A DNA stretch of 64,000 nucleotides from the NCBI GenBank assembly GCA_002480525.1, contig DLCH01000047.1:2129-66128 (forward strand), written 5' to 3'. Shown piece by piece: positions 7,764 through 16,270 of this stretch. Position 1 is the first letter of the stretch. The number at the start of each line of letters is the position of its first letter. The notes beneath the pieces are model-generated. The model made no database searches. It was not told the DNA's origin and saw only the letters and a list, made by a program, of their open reading frames with translations. The position numbers and the translations under genes are program-made. This DNA is from Gammaproteobacteria bacterium UBA7803. GTDB taxonomy: Bacteria; Pseudomonadota; Gammaproteobacteria; Pseudomonadales; Azotimanducaceae.

Positions 7764-9917
7764 TCAGAAGGCGACCGAGAAGCTCACGCCGTAGGTGCGT
7801 GGCGGCCCGTAGCTCTCGCCGAACCCGACGCTGGAGAACAGCACCTGGGAACGGTAGCGTTCGTCCGCCAGGTTCTTCACCCAGGCGTGCACGCTCCAGC
7901 GGCCATCGGCGGCGAGAACGCCGACGCGGGCATCGGTGAGCCAGTAGCCGTCCTCCTCGGCTTCGGCGGGGCTCCGCACGATGTCGAAGGTCACGTCGTC
8001 CTGATAGCTGGTGGCCAGCACGGCATCCGCGCGCAGTCCGTCGGTGAGCCCCCACTCGTAGCGGATCATCGCGTTCAGGTTCAGCTCCGGGGCGTTCGGC
8101 AGATCACTGCCTTCCGCCACCCCGGCCACCACGGACTCGGTGACCTCGGTGTCCAGCAACCCGGCGCCCAGGCGCACGTCCAGCCCGACGGCGGGCCTCC
8201 ACCACAACTCCACCTCGGCGCCGGTGATCTCGGCATCGCCCACGTTGGCGATCCCGAACAGCGTGCCGACCGGGGAGTCGAACAGACCGCCGTAGAACTG
8301 GAGATCGGAATAGTCGTAGAAGAACACCGCCCCGTTGAGCTGCACGGTGCCGTCCGCCAGACGGGACTTGGCGCCAATCTCGTACGCCCAGAGAGTCTCG
8401 TCGTCGAAGGCCTGCAGGTCGGCCGGATTGAACGTGAGCTGGCCCTGGAAACCGCCTGACTTGAAGCCGCGGCTGACGCTGGCATAGATCAGCGTGTCGT
8501 CGATGCCGACGAAGTCGATGCCGATGCGGCCGGACACGTCCTCTGAATCGTAGTCGTTCGAAACCGCCGGGAAGAGCCGGGTTTCCACGCCGCCGGCGAC
8601 CAGATAGGTGAAGGCGTCCTCGAAGTCCTTCTGCTCGTCGGTGTAGCGCAATCCCGTGGTCAGGCGCCAGTCGTCCGAGAACTGCCATTCCGCGTGAACG
8701 AACGCGGCCGCCGACTGGGTCTTCTGCACGTACTCGTTGCCGAGCGAGTCCACGCCCGTCAGACCGAGCAGCGGCAGCAGGTCGGAGGCGTCGAACCGGT
8801 CCCGGGTGTCGATCTCGTCTTCACCGTAGAACAGCCCGCCGATGATCACGACCTCACTGCCGACATAGGTGAGCCGAAGCTCCTGGGAGAACTGCTCGAT
8901 GTCGTTGTCGAAGAACCCGTCGAGCTGAATCAGGCTGGTGGCGTCGCGGTCCTCCACGTGCAGGCGGCTGAAGTCCTCGTACCCGGTCACCGACGTCAGC
9001 GTCAGCGCGTCCGACAGATCCCAGTCCACGGTGAGCGCCACACCCTTCGTCTCGATGTCCATGCGCGGGTCGAGCGACGCCCCGCTGCGGTAGGGATCGT
9101 CGTCGCCGTCATCCTCCGCGGAGAAAGGATTGTCGATCTTCACCAGCGAGACGTCGGACTCGTCCCGGCCGCCGTGCACGTTCAGCAGCACGCTGACCGA
9201 CTCGGAGGCCTGCCAGCTCAGCAGACCGCGCCACGACGTCCTGTCGATCTCGCCAATCGACTCACCGGTGAGGCGGTTGGTCTGATAACCGTCGCCCCGC
9301 TGCACGGTCTGAACCGCGAGCCGTCCCGCCACACCGTCTCCCAGCGCGCCGCTGACGAACCCCTCGGCGGCGAAGTGATCGTAGCGCCCGTAGTCGACGG
9401 TGATCCCGGACTCGAAGGCCTCCGTGGGCTTGCTGCTGACGAAGTTCACCGTGCCGCCGGTGGTGTTTCGCCCGTACAGAGTGCCCTGGGGCCCCTTCAG
9501 CACCTCGATGCGCTCGATGTCCAGGAGCTGGAAGGTCAGCATCGCCGGAGACACCAGATAGACCTCGTCCACGTAGATGCCCGCCGCCGGGTTGTTGTTG
9601 GCGGCATAGTCGTTGAGGCCCACCCCGCGAATCGACACGTTGGGAATGCTGTTGGCCAGGGTGTCGTTGATCTTCAGGTTCGGCGTCTGGGCGGCGACAT
9701 CCTTCATCTGCTCGAGACCGAGATCCCGCACGTCGTCGCCGGTGAAGGCGGACACCGCGATGCCCACGTCGCCGAACGACTGGGCACGCTTCTGGGCGGT
9801 GACCACGATCTCCTCGATCTGACGGCTCTCCTGAGCGGCCGCGGCGGCCGGCAGCAGCGCGGCCAGCAGAGGCGCTGCGAGCGCCATCGTCGATGGCCAT
9901 GGATTTTTCTTGTGCAT
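7764..9917 (-). CDS. TonB-dependent outer-membrane receptor
   Basis: 717 residues: a signal peptide ending near AAAAAQ, a TonB-box-like IEEIVVTAQKR stretch, a plug domain containing GPQGTLYGRNTTGG, and a 22-strand-type barrel ending in an aromatic C-terminus (VSFSVAF). It is the last gene of the hydantoinase operon, 25 bases behind the racemase-like gene, which suggests it imports the substrate of that pathway rather than iron. The plug motif is the type common in carbon-source and siderophore receptors of proteobacteria; the ligand cannot be read from sequence. Confidence 0.9.
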   Translation of the reverse strand: MHKKNPWPSTMALAAPLLAALLPAAAAAQESRQIEEIVVTAQKRAQSFGDVGIAVSAFTGDDVRDLGLEQMKDVAAQTPNLKINDTLANSIPNVSIRGVGLNDYAANNNPAAGIYVDEVYLVSPAMLTFQLLDIERIEVLKGPQGTLYGRNTTGGTVNFVSSKPTEAFESGITVDYGRYDHFAAEGFVSGALGDGVAGRLAVQTVQRGDGYQTNRLTGESIGEIDRTSWRGLLSWQASESVSVLLNVHGGRDESDVSLVKIDNPFSAEDDGDDDPYRSGASLDPRMDIETKGVALTVDWDLSDALTLTSVTGYEDFSRLHVEDRDATSLIQLDGFFDNDIEQFSQELRLTYVGSEVVIIGGLFYGEDEIDTRDRFDASDLLPLLGLTGVDSLGNEYVQKTQSAAAFVHAEWQFSDDWRLTTGLRYTDEQKDFEDAFTYLVAGGVETRLFPAVSNDYDSEDVSGRIGIDFVGIDDTLIYASVSRGFKSGGFQGQLTFNPADLQAFDDETLWAYEIGAKSRLADGTVQLNGAVFFYDYSDLQFYGGLFDSPVGTLFGIANVGDAEITGAEVELWWRPAVGLDVRLGAGLLDTEVTESVVAGVAEGSDLPNAPELNLNAMIRYEWGLTDGLRADAVLATSYQDDVTFDIVRSPAEAEEDGYWLTDARVGVLAADGRWSVHAWVKNLADERYRSQVLFSSVGFGESYGPPRTYGVSFSVAF

Positions 9918-9942
9918 GAGGATACCCCTGACGTTGTCTCGT

Positions 9943-10692
9943 TCAGTCCGATGAGATTTCCGGAAACGCGTAGCCGGCCAGCGGCTTGCTGCCGGGACGT
10001 GGATAGGTCCGCTTGCTGTGGGACAGTCCTGTCTTGACCAGCGCGTCGGCCATGTGCACCGCCAGCGGAATGGGATCGATCACCGGCACGTCCAGCCCGT
10101 CCGACCGGAGCGCCTGCTGCATCGCCTCGGCGCAGCCCAGGAATCCGGTGCAACCGAGCACGATCACGTCGGCGCCGTCGTCGCGAACCGCGATCGCCGC
10201 CTCACGGGCGAGTGCCGCGTTGAGCCTGGCGGGGTCGTGGGCGATGTCCAGCACTGGCACGTCGATGGCGCGGAACGACGCATAGTTCCCGGTGAGGCCG
10301 TAGCCAGCGACGATCTTGCCCACCATGGCGCGCAACCGGTCGAGCACGGTGACGAAGCTGAACCGGTGGCCGAGCATGCTCGCGACGTGCATCGCGCTCT
10401 GGGCGGGTCCGATCACGGGAATGGACACGGCCTCGCGGCAGGCATGCAGGCCCGGGTCGCCCATGCAGTCGATGATCACCGCGTTCGCTCCGGCCGCCTC
10501 GGCGTCCATGGCGCGGCGGATGGTCGCCGGCACGGCCAGGGCCTCGTCGAATTCGGACTCGATCGACGCGGGCCCCTGCTCGATGAGGCTGTGGGTGATC
10601 GTCAGATCGTCACGCAGATACGGCGCCACCTCGTCCAGGGTCCGGATGCCCTCCGTGATGATGGGCGTGATCAGTTCGATGCGCGTGTGCAT
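9943..10692 (-). CDS. Asp/Glu/hydantoin racemase family protein
   Basis: 249 residues with the two-cysteine architecture of the Asp/Glu racemase superfamily: Cys76 in IIDCMGDPG and Cys181 in LGCTGFLG, each in an equivalent half of the fold. The length and the internal motifs resemble hydantoin/allantoin racemases (HyuE type). A GGAGG site precedes the ATG. It lies 18 bases after the DUF917 gene and before the TonB receptor, which supports a role in racemising a 5-substituted hydantoin. A maleate-isomerase-type or general amino acid racemase activity remains possible. Confidence 0.8.
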   Translation of the reverse strand: MHTRIELITPIITEGIRTLDEVAPYLRDDLTITHSLIEQGPASIESEFDEALAVPATIRRAMDAEAAGANAVIIDCMGDPGLHACREAVSIPVIGPAQSAMHVASMLGHRFSFVTVLDRLRAMVGKIVAGYGLTGNYASFRAIDVPVLDIAHDPARLNAALAREAAIAVRDDGADVIVLGCTGFLGCAEAMQQALRSDGLDVPVIDPIPLAVHMADALVKTGLSHSKRTYPRPGSKPLAGYAFPEISSD

Positions 10693-10710
10693 GGTGGTCC
10701 TCCGTGGCGG

Positions 10711-11802
10711 TCAGTCGCCGAGTTGCTCGATGGGCACGAACGGATCGTCGAGGCCGAATGCCTGGGGTCCGAACACCGCCAGCGACTCCGGCGTGCGCAT
10801 GATCGGCGCGGCGCTGATGCCGATCACCTTGAGGCGCTGCCCGTAGCGCAACGCCTCCGCCGGCACCGGCGCCGCCGTTTCCCGGTCCACCAGGGCGATG
10901 AGGTCCGGCACGATGCAACGCACCCGGCCGCCCTCCCGGGCCACCAGGTGTTCGTTCTGGAACGTCACCTCGAGCCGCCGGCGGGAACCGTCCAGCGCCT
11001 CCAGATGGCAGAAGCCCATGTTGAAGCCGCCCCGGGTCTCCCGGCTCAGATCCACGACCTTGCCGTCGAACAGCACCTCGCACTGGTTGTAGTACGGCGT
11101 GGTCCTCAGATAGTCCACCAGCGCCGTCACCGGATCACCGGTCTCCCGGCCGTGGCGGATGGCGCGCCCGATCTCGAGCGCCAGCGTCAGCGTGCCGTGC
11201 ACGCCGGTGCGTTTCACCTGCTCGCCGGTCATCGGATAGCTGCTGAGAATCACGCTGCAGCCCATCTGCACCGAGGCGACCCGCACCAGCCCCTCGGCGG
11301 CGGCAGCGTCCCTGGTGTCCACCACCAGGGAGGTCAGGTGGTCGTCGGTCACCACCAGCGGCGTGGCCGGCACCCCGTAGACGTTGTAGGTGACCATCTG
11401 GATCTCCGGGAACGCCCGGCCCATGCCGTCGGCATCCACCAGCGGCAGCCCGAGCCGCGCCGCGGCCATGACGGGCAGCAGCGAATTGATGCCGCCGATT
11501 TCGATGCCGACCAGCGCATCCGCCCTGCGGCCGAGGTACTGCTCGAGGCTGCGCACGGCCAGGTCGACGTCGTCTCCGCAGGCCGCCTTCTCACCGAGCA
11601 CCGTCGGCACGCCGAGCATGGCGATGGTGAATACGTTGGCGTCGTCGGGCAGCGCCGCGGCGTCGATCACCTCCGGCATGCCGAAGGCCTCGATGGCATG
11701 CATCGCCAGCAGGCGGCCGATGTACGGGTCTCCGCCGCCGCCGGTGCCCAGCAGGGCGGCGCCGGTGGCGATGTCCGGCAGATCCTCTACGGTGAGCTTC
11801 AT
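10711..11802 (-). CDS. DUF917 family protein (S-methyl-thiohydantoin desulfurase-like)
   Basis: 363 residues matching the DUF917 family: an N-terminal LLGTGGGGDPY glycine-rich motif, a central EIGGINSLLPVMAAARLGLP segment and a C-terminal MRTPES region. Members are found next to hydantoinases, and the family domain is named for thiohydantoin desulfurases. Its start codon overlaps the stop of the hydantoinase gene (ATGA, 11799-11802), so the two are translationally coupled. A role in desulfurising or otherwise processing a (thio)hydantoin is inferred from family and context, not from catalytic residues. Confidence 0.85.
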   Translation of the reverse strand: MKLTVEDLPDIATGAALLGTGGGGDPYIGRLLAMHAIEAFGMPEVIDAAALPDDANVFTIAMLGVPTVLGEKAACGDDVDLAVRSLEQYLGRRADALVGIEIGGINSLLPVMAAARLGLPLVDADGMGRAFPEIQMVTYNVYGVPATPLVVTDDHLTSLVVDTRDAAAAEGLVRVASVQMGCSVILSSYPMTGEQVKRTGVHGTLTLALEIGRAIRHGRETGDPVTALVDYLRTTPYYNQCEVLFDGKVVDLSRETRGGFNMGFCHLEALDGSRRRLEVTFQNEHLVAREGGRVRCIVPDLIALVDRETAAPVPAEALRYGQRLKVIGISAAPIMRTPESLAVFGPQAFGLDDPFVPIEQLGD

Positions 11803-13364
11803 GCCGTGTCTCCGCTGCGCGCCAGATCGAGATCCCCGGACACCTTCACGCGGATACGCACCGCGCCCCCGGGCATGTAGGCCAGCGGAACCTCCTCCCG
11901 GTCGATGATCTCGAGGGTCGCGGGATCCGCTCCGGCGGCGACGGCCTTGTCACGGGCCTCGTTGGCGGCCTCCTCCAGGGCCGCCTCCCGGCCGACCGCC
12001 TCGTAGGCGAACACCCGGTCGGTCTCACCGCTGATCTGGGCGATGGACGCGCCGATGGCATTGGCCACGCCGGCGTGCTCGGGAACGATCACCTCGGAGG
12101 TCCCGCCGATGGCGTCGCGGATGAGCACGGCGCCCCCGCCGACCAGCACCAGCGGTACCGGCGTGGCGCTCGCCTTCATCCGGTCGACGCCCTCGGCGAC
12201 GATCCGGTGGATGCGCTGCACCGCAGCCTGCACCAGCGCCGCGGAGAGGTGTGCCACCCTGCTCGCATCGCCGATGGCCGCATACCCGGCGGCGACGGCG
12301 ATGTCCGTGGCGCACAGCGTGTCGCCGCCGAACACCAGCGCATCCCGGGTCAGCCGGTAGCCGATGGAGCGGGGCCCGACGGTCAGCCCGGCATCCGTCT
12401 CCGCAACCAGGGAGCCCCCGCCCAGGCCGAGCGCCAGCACGTCCGGCATGCGGAAATTGGTGCGCACGCCGCCCACGTCCACGGACAGCGAGGACTCCCT
12501 CGGGAAACCGTTGCGCAGCACGCCGATGTCGGTCGTGGTGCCGCCGATGTCGGCGATCAGCGCGTCCTCGAGCCCCGACAGGTAGGCGGCGCCGCGCATG
12601 CTGTTGGTGGGACCCGAGGCGAAGGTCAGCACCGGATAGCGCTCGACGAATGCGGCGCTCATGAGCGTGCCGTCGTTCTGGCTGATGAAGAACGGCGCCC
12701 GGATGTCGAGACGGGTGAGGGCTGCCCGGAACGACCCGACGACCTCCCGGGACAGCTCCGCCAGGCTGGCGTTCATGACCGCGGCATTCTCCCGCTCGAG
12801 AATGCCCATCCGGCCGATCTGACTGGAGAGCGTCAGCGCGGCGTCCGGCATCTCCTGCCGGATGATCTCCGCCGCCCGCACCTCCATGGCCGGGTTGACC
12901 GGCGAGAACAGCCCGGTGATGGCCACCGTGGCTATGCCGGCGTTCCGCAGGCTGCGGGCCGCGGCCGCCACGGCCCCTTCGTCCAGGGGGTCCGCCACGC
13001 TGCCGTCGAACTGGTAGCCGCCGGTGATCATGTGATGGTGGGGCCCCATCGCCTCGGCAATGTCGGCAGGCCAGTCGCTGAGCGGCGGTATTCCCCGGGA
13101 CGACGGCAGGGCGATGCGGACGATGCCGACCGGCAGCAGGTGCTGCCGCTGGACGAAGGCATTGGTGAAGTGGGTGGTGCCGATCATGACGGTGCGCACG
13201 TCGGCGGCCGAGGCGTCCGCCCTGCGCAGCACTTCGCCGATGGCGGCGACGATGCCGTCGCTGACGTTCTCCGAGGTGGGCGCCTTGTGGGACGCGAGCA
13301 CCGTCCGGCCATCCATCACGACGGCATCGGTGTTGGTGCCTCCGACGTCTACTCCGATTCTCAC
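11799..13364 (-). CDS. ATP-dependent hydantoinase/oxoprolinase family protein
   Basis: 521 residues from a GTG at 13364, chosen because it opens directly into the RIGVDVGGTNTDAV phosphate-binding motif and follows a GCAGGGGG site; the frame is open further upstream but with no recognisable protein sequence. Family motifs include GTTHFTNAF, the FASGPTNSMRGA segment and DIGGTTTDIG. These ASKHA-fold enzymes couple ATP hydrolysis to opening of hydantoin or 5-oxoproline rings. The chain corresponds to the HyuA half; no HyuB subunit is seen nearby. It heads an operon with DUF917, racemase and TonB receptor genes. Confidence 0.88.
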   Translation of the reverse strand: MRIGVDVGGTNTDAVVMDGRTVLASHKAPTSENVSDGIVAAIGEVLRRADASAADVRTVMIGTTHFTNAFVQRQHLLPVGIVRIALPSSRGIPPLSDWPADIAEAMGPHHHMITGGYQFDGSVADPLDEGAVAAAARSLRNAGIATVAITGLFSPVNPAMEVRAAEIIRQEMPDAALTLSSQIGRMGILERENAAVMNASLAELSREVVGSFRAALTRLDIRAPFFISQNDGTLMSAAFVERYPVLTFASGPTNSMRGAAYLSGLEDALIADIGGTTTDIGVLRNGFPRESSLSVDVGGVRTNFRMPDVLALGLGGGSLVAETDAGLTVGPRSIGYRLTRDALVFGGDTLCATDIAVAAGYAAIGDASRVAHLSAALVQAAVQRIHRIVAEGVDRMKASATPVPLVLVGGGAVLIRDAIGGTSEVIVPEHAGVANAIGASIAQISGETDRVFAYEAVGREAALEEAANEARDKAVAAGADPATLEIIDREEVPLAYMPGGAVRIRVKVSGDLDLARSGDTA

Positions 13365-13433
13365 CCTGTGGCCCCCTGCCCGGCTCGATCCGCAAGCTAG
13401 CAGCGGCCGGCGACCCGCGGGAACACCTGCCAC

Positions 13434-13464
13434 GGGTAGGGTGGGTCTGCTTCGCGGGTAGGGT
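13434..13464 (-). promoter_or_regulatory. Direct repeat of GGGTAGGGT upstream of the hydantoinase operon
   Basis: GGGTAGGGT occurs at 13434-13442 and 13456-13464, 22 bases apart (about two helical turns) and 70-100 bases upstream of the hydantoinase GTG. The same 9-mer forms a palindrome in front of the neighbouring LuxR-type regulator gene (16193-16211). MalT-type regulators bind G-rich direct repeats, so these are candidate activator sites; this is inference. Confidence 0.5.
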
Positions 13465-13511
13465 AGGCACGGCAGCCCGGGCTCGCCGCCGCCGGCTCGC
13501 GTGGCGCCGCG

Positions 13512-16178
13512 TCAGATCAGGCCGCGGCGGATGGCGACCGTGACGGCCTCCTGGCGGTTCGACACGCCGAGCTTGTCGAACAGGTTCTTGAGGTGGAATT
13601 TCACCGTGTTGACCGACAGCGGCACGACTTCGGCGATTTCCCGGTTGGAGCGCCCCTGCATCAGGTGGCCGAGCACCTCGCGCTCGCGTCGGCTGAGCGG
13701 CCCCTCCGTCTCGGCGACCTCGTCCCGGCGCCCGATCTCGAGCACGAGTTCCGCCAGAAAGGTGTCCCTCAGACCGTTGCGGCGCCGGCCTTCCGAACGT
13801 CGGGTGAGATCCCGCAACACCGGCAGCAGCGCGGTGCCGGCGTCGATGAACGGGCGCTTGAGCAGCTCGAACAGCGCCGCGGCCAGCGCCTTCTCCAGCA
13901 CGCCCCTGGCATCCGCGGGCCTGCCGAGCTGCCACAGAGCGATGGCGCGCTGGATCGACAGCGCCACGAAGGCACGCAGATGGCGTTGCCCGTAGGCGCG
14001 CTCGGTTTCCGGCGCGAGCAGCGTCTCCGCAGCCAGCGGCTGATCCTCCGCCAGCCTGACCTGGGCCAGAGCCGCTACGCGCGCCTGACGAAGGCGCAGG
14101 TCCGGCACGTCCAGATCGGCTTCCGCCAGGGCCGGTTCGGCAACCGGGCACGGCAGCCCGGCCGCCGCCGACACGGCGACGAGGCGCGCCGCCATCAGCT
14201 CTCCCAGGTCCGGCAGCGCCCGGGACCGGGTGGTGGCAGACACGCGCCTGGCGATGGCTGCCAGCGCATCGCCGTCGCCCCGGGCGGCGGCGACCCTCGC
14301 CCCGGTGAAGTAGGCCGCCTCGTACACCTCGGGCCAGGAGTCGAACTGCTCGATGTGCGGCAGCGCCCGTTCGAGCAGCCGCGCCGCCTCGTGCGCCTGA
14401 TGCTTCTCGTAGGCCACCTCCGCCAGCAGCGCCCGGCCGATCGCCGCCAGATCGCTCTCGTCGCCGAAGTGCTCCACGGCGAGGTCGAAGCCTTCGCGGT
14501 ACAGCGCCTCGGCGTCGCGCAGCCGACCCTGCACGAGGCGCGCCTGACCCTGGTGGAAGTAGATGAAGGTCTCGCCGTAGACGGACTGCATCTCGCGAAA
14601 ATGACCGATGGCGCGTTCGCCGACGGCGAAGGCTTCCTCGGCGCGGCCCAGGCGCGCGTGCATGGCGCACTGCAGGTTGCAGCTCACCGCGCGCATGACG
14701 TGATTGTCCACGGGCAGGGGATCGGTCAGCCGCTCGAGCTCCGCGAGCTGGGATTCCGTGACCTCGCGTCCGGCGTAGCGGTCCAGCAGGCAATCCATGA
14801 TGTGGAACTCGGCCGCGAGCCCCGAGTCCTTCGTCGCGCCGTGCAGCCCGGACAAGCGGTCGAGCTTGCGCCTGGCCTGGGCGTGCTCGCCGAGCCGCAC
14901 GTCGAGATAGATCTCGGCCAGCGCCAGCCGGGGATGGCGCTCCAGGGCCTCACGCGGAATCACCGCCAGAGCCCGCTCGAAGGCGCCGACGTGGCCGAGC
15001 AGCGCGTAGTGCCAGCCGCCCAGCGCTTCCAGCACTTCCGCGAGGAGCTGCGCATCGCCGCAGGCCAGCGCGTGCTGCACGGCCTCGGTGCTGTGCCCGT
15101 GACTCTGGAACCACCGCGCGGCCCTGGCGTGCAGCTCGCTCACCGGCGGGCCGCCGCTGCGGCGCAGTCGTTCCTGCAGGAACTCGCTGAACAGCCGGTG
15201 GTAGCGGTACCAGGCGCGCTCCCGGTCCAGGCTGTGAACGAACAGATCCCGCTGCTCCAGGTGCTCGAGCTGCCGCCAGCAGTCGTTCGAGCCGCACAGT
15301 GCAGTGGCCACGTCGCCGTTGACCCGCTCGAGGATCGAGGTCGACAGCAGCAGCGTCTGGTCCGCCCCACTCAAGCCGTCGAAGACCTGCTCGACGAAGT
15401 AGTCGACCAGATCCGACGTCCGGCCGCTGAACTGCTCGAGGGTCTGGGCCAGGGGCACCCCTTCCTCCAGCCAGCGCCGTACGGCCTGCAGCGCGATCGG
15501 CCAGCCTTCGGTCCGCTCGTACAGCGCACCGGCCGCCTCGGCGGACACCGCTTCACCCGCCGCCTGACCGACGAACGCCGCGATCTCCTCCGGATCGAAT
15601 CGCAGATCGGACTGGTCCAGCTCCAGCAGCTCGTCGTGGGCCCGCAGGTCCGCCACCGACAGCGACCGCGGAAACTGACGCGCGCTGATCACCAGATGCA
15701 GGTTGGGGGGCAGGGCCTGCTGCAGATAGTCGAGCAGGGCCCCGACCTCGGGGCATTCGGCCCGGTGGTAATCGTCGATGACGATCGCATGCGGTCCTTC
15801 GCTGCGGCCGAGCGCCGTGAGCAGCGCCGAGCTGGCCGCCGCGGGGCCCGACGCCGAGAAGCCGTGGGGTGAATTCACCAGGTCCACGCCGGCAGCGAAC
15901 CCGGCACTCTTGCAGGCCTCGATGAGATAGTTGAGGAACTGAAAGGGATCCGTGTCGTGCTCGTCCAGCGACAGCCACGCCACCGGCACGGCTTGCGCCC
16001 GCAGCCGGTCGTGCCATTGCGCCAGCAGTGAACTCTTGCCGTAGCCGGCGGGCGCGTGCACCACGGCCACACGGGCATCGAGGGCCTCCGACAGCCGCGC
16101 GAGCAGCCGCGGCCGCGGCACCGGGTGCCGAAGGCGGACGGACGGGGCGAGCTTGGATCGAACGACCCAATCGGTCAT
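13512..16178 (-). CDS. LuxR-family large ATP-binding (MalT-like) transcriptional regulator
   Basis: 888 residues. An N-terminal ATPase domain has a Walker A motif at residues 42-50 (APAGYGKSS) and a Walker B-like AIVIDDYHRA segment. A long helical TPR-like sensor region follows, and a C-terminal LuxR helix-turn-helix (about residues 822-884, SRREREVLGHLMQGRSN...). This is the MalT/LAL architecture: the sensor binds an inducer and the ATP-bound multimer activates transcription. It lies directly upstream of the hydantoinase operon, and GGGTAGGGT motifs flank it on both sides, so it probably controls that operon and itself. Confidence 0.9.
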   Translation of the reverse strand: MTDWVVRSKLAPSVRLRHPVPRPRLLARLSEALDARVAVVHAPAGYGKSSLLAQWHDRLRAQAVPVAWLSLDEHDTDPFQFLNYLIEACKSAGFAAGVDLVNSPHGFSASGPAAASSALLTALGRSEGPHAIVIDDYHRAECPEVGALLDYLQQALPPNLHLVISARQFPRSLSVADLRAHDELLELDQSDLRFDPEEIAAFVGQAAGEAVSAEAAGALYERTEGWPIALQAVRRWLEEGVPLAQTLEQFSGRTSDLVDYFVEQVFDGLSGADQTLLLSTSILERVNGDVATALCGSNDCWRQLEHLEQRDLFVHSLDRERAWYRYHRLFSEFLQERLRRSGGPPVSELHARAARWFQSHGHSTEAVQHALACGDAQLLAEVLEALGGWHYALLGHVGAFERALAVIPREALERHPRLALAEIYLDVRLGEHAQARRKLDRLSGLHGATKDSGLAAEFHIMDCLLDRYAGREVTESQLAELERLTDPLPVDNHVMRAVSCNLQCAMHARLGRAEEAFAVGERAIGHFREMQSVYGETFIYFHQGQARLVQGRLRDAEALYREGFDLAVEHFGDESDLAAIGRALLAEVAYEKHQAHEAARLLERALPHIEQFDSWPEVYEAAYFTGARVAAARGDGDALAAIARRVSATTRSRALPDLGELMAARLVAVSAAAGLPCPVAEPALAEADLDVPDLRLRQARVAALAQVRLAEDQPLAAETLLAPETERAYGQRHLRAFVALSIQRAIALWQLGRPADARGVLEKALAAALFELLKRPFIDAGTALLPVLRDLTRRSEGRRRNGLRDTFLAELVLEIGRRDEVAETEGPLSRREREVLGHLMQGRSNREIAEVVPLSVNTVKFHLKNLFDKLGVSNRQEAVTVAIRRGLI

Positions 16179-16192
16179 GGCACGGCTTCTGA

Positions 16193-16211
16193 ACCCTACC
16201 CGGGGTAGGGT
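16193..16211. promoter_or_regulatory. Palindrome upstream of the MalT-like regulator gene
   Basis: ACCCTACCC and GGGTAGGGT form a perfect 9-base inverted repeat around a single G, 15 bases upstream of the regulator start. The arm matches the direct repeats at 13434-13464. It may be an autoregulatory operator, or a short hairpin ending the upstream LLM gene. Confidence 0.5.
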
Positions 16212-16270
16212 AGTGAATGCTCACGCCGATAGCGAGCCGCCGGTCGCGGGAGGGCGCTCACCACCGACGG

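Noticed and set aside
13365..13433. An earlier start for the hydantoinase at 13433
   Set aside because: The added 23 residues do not resemble the family, and the GTG at 13364 has a ribosome site and begins the conserved phosphate-binding motif.
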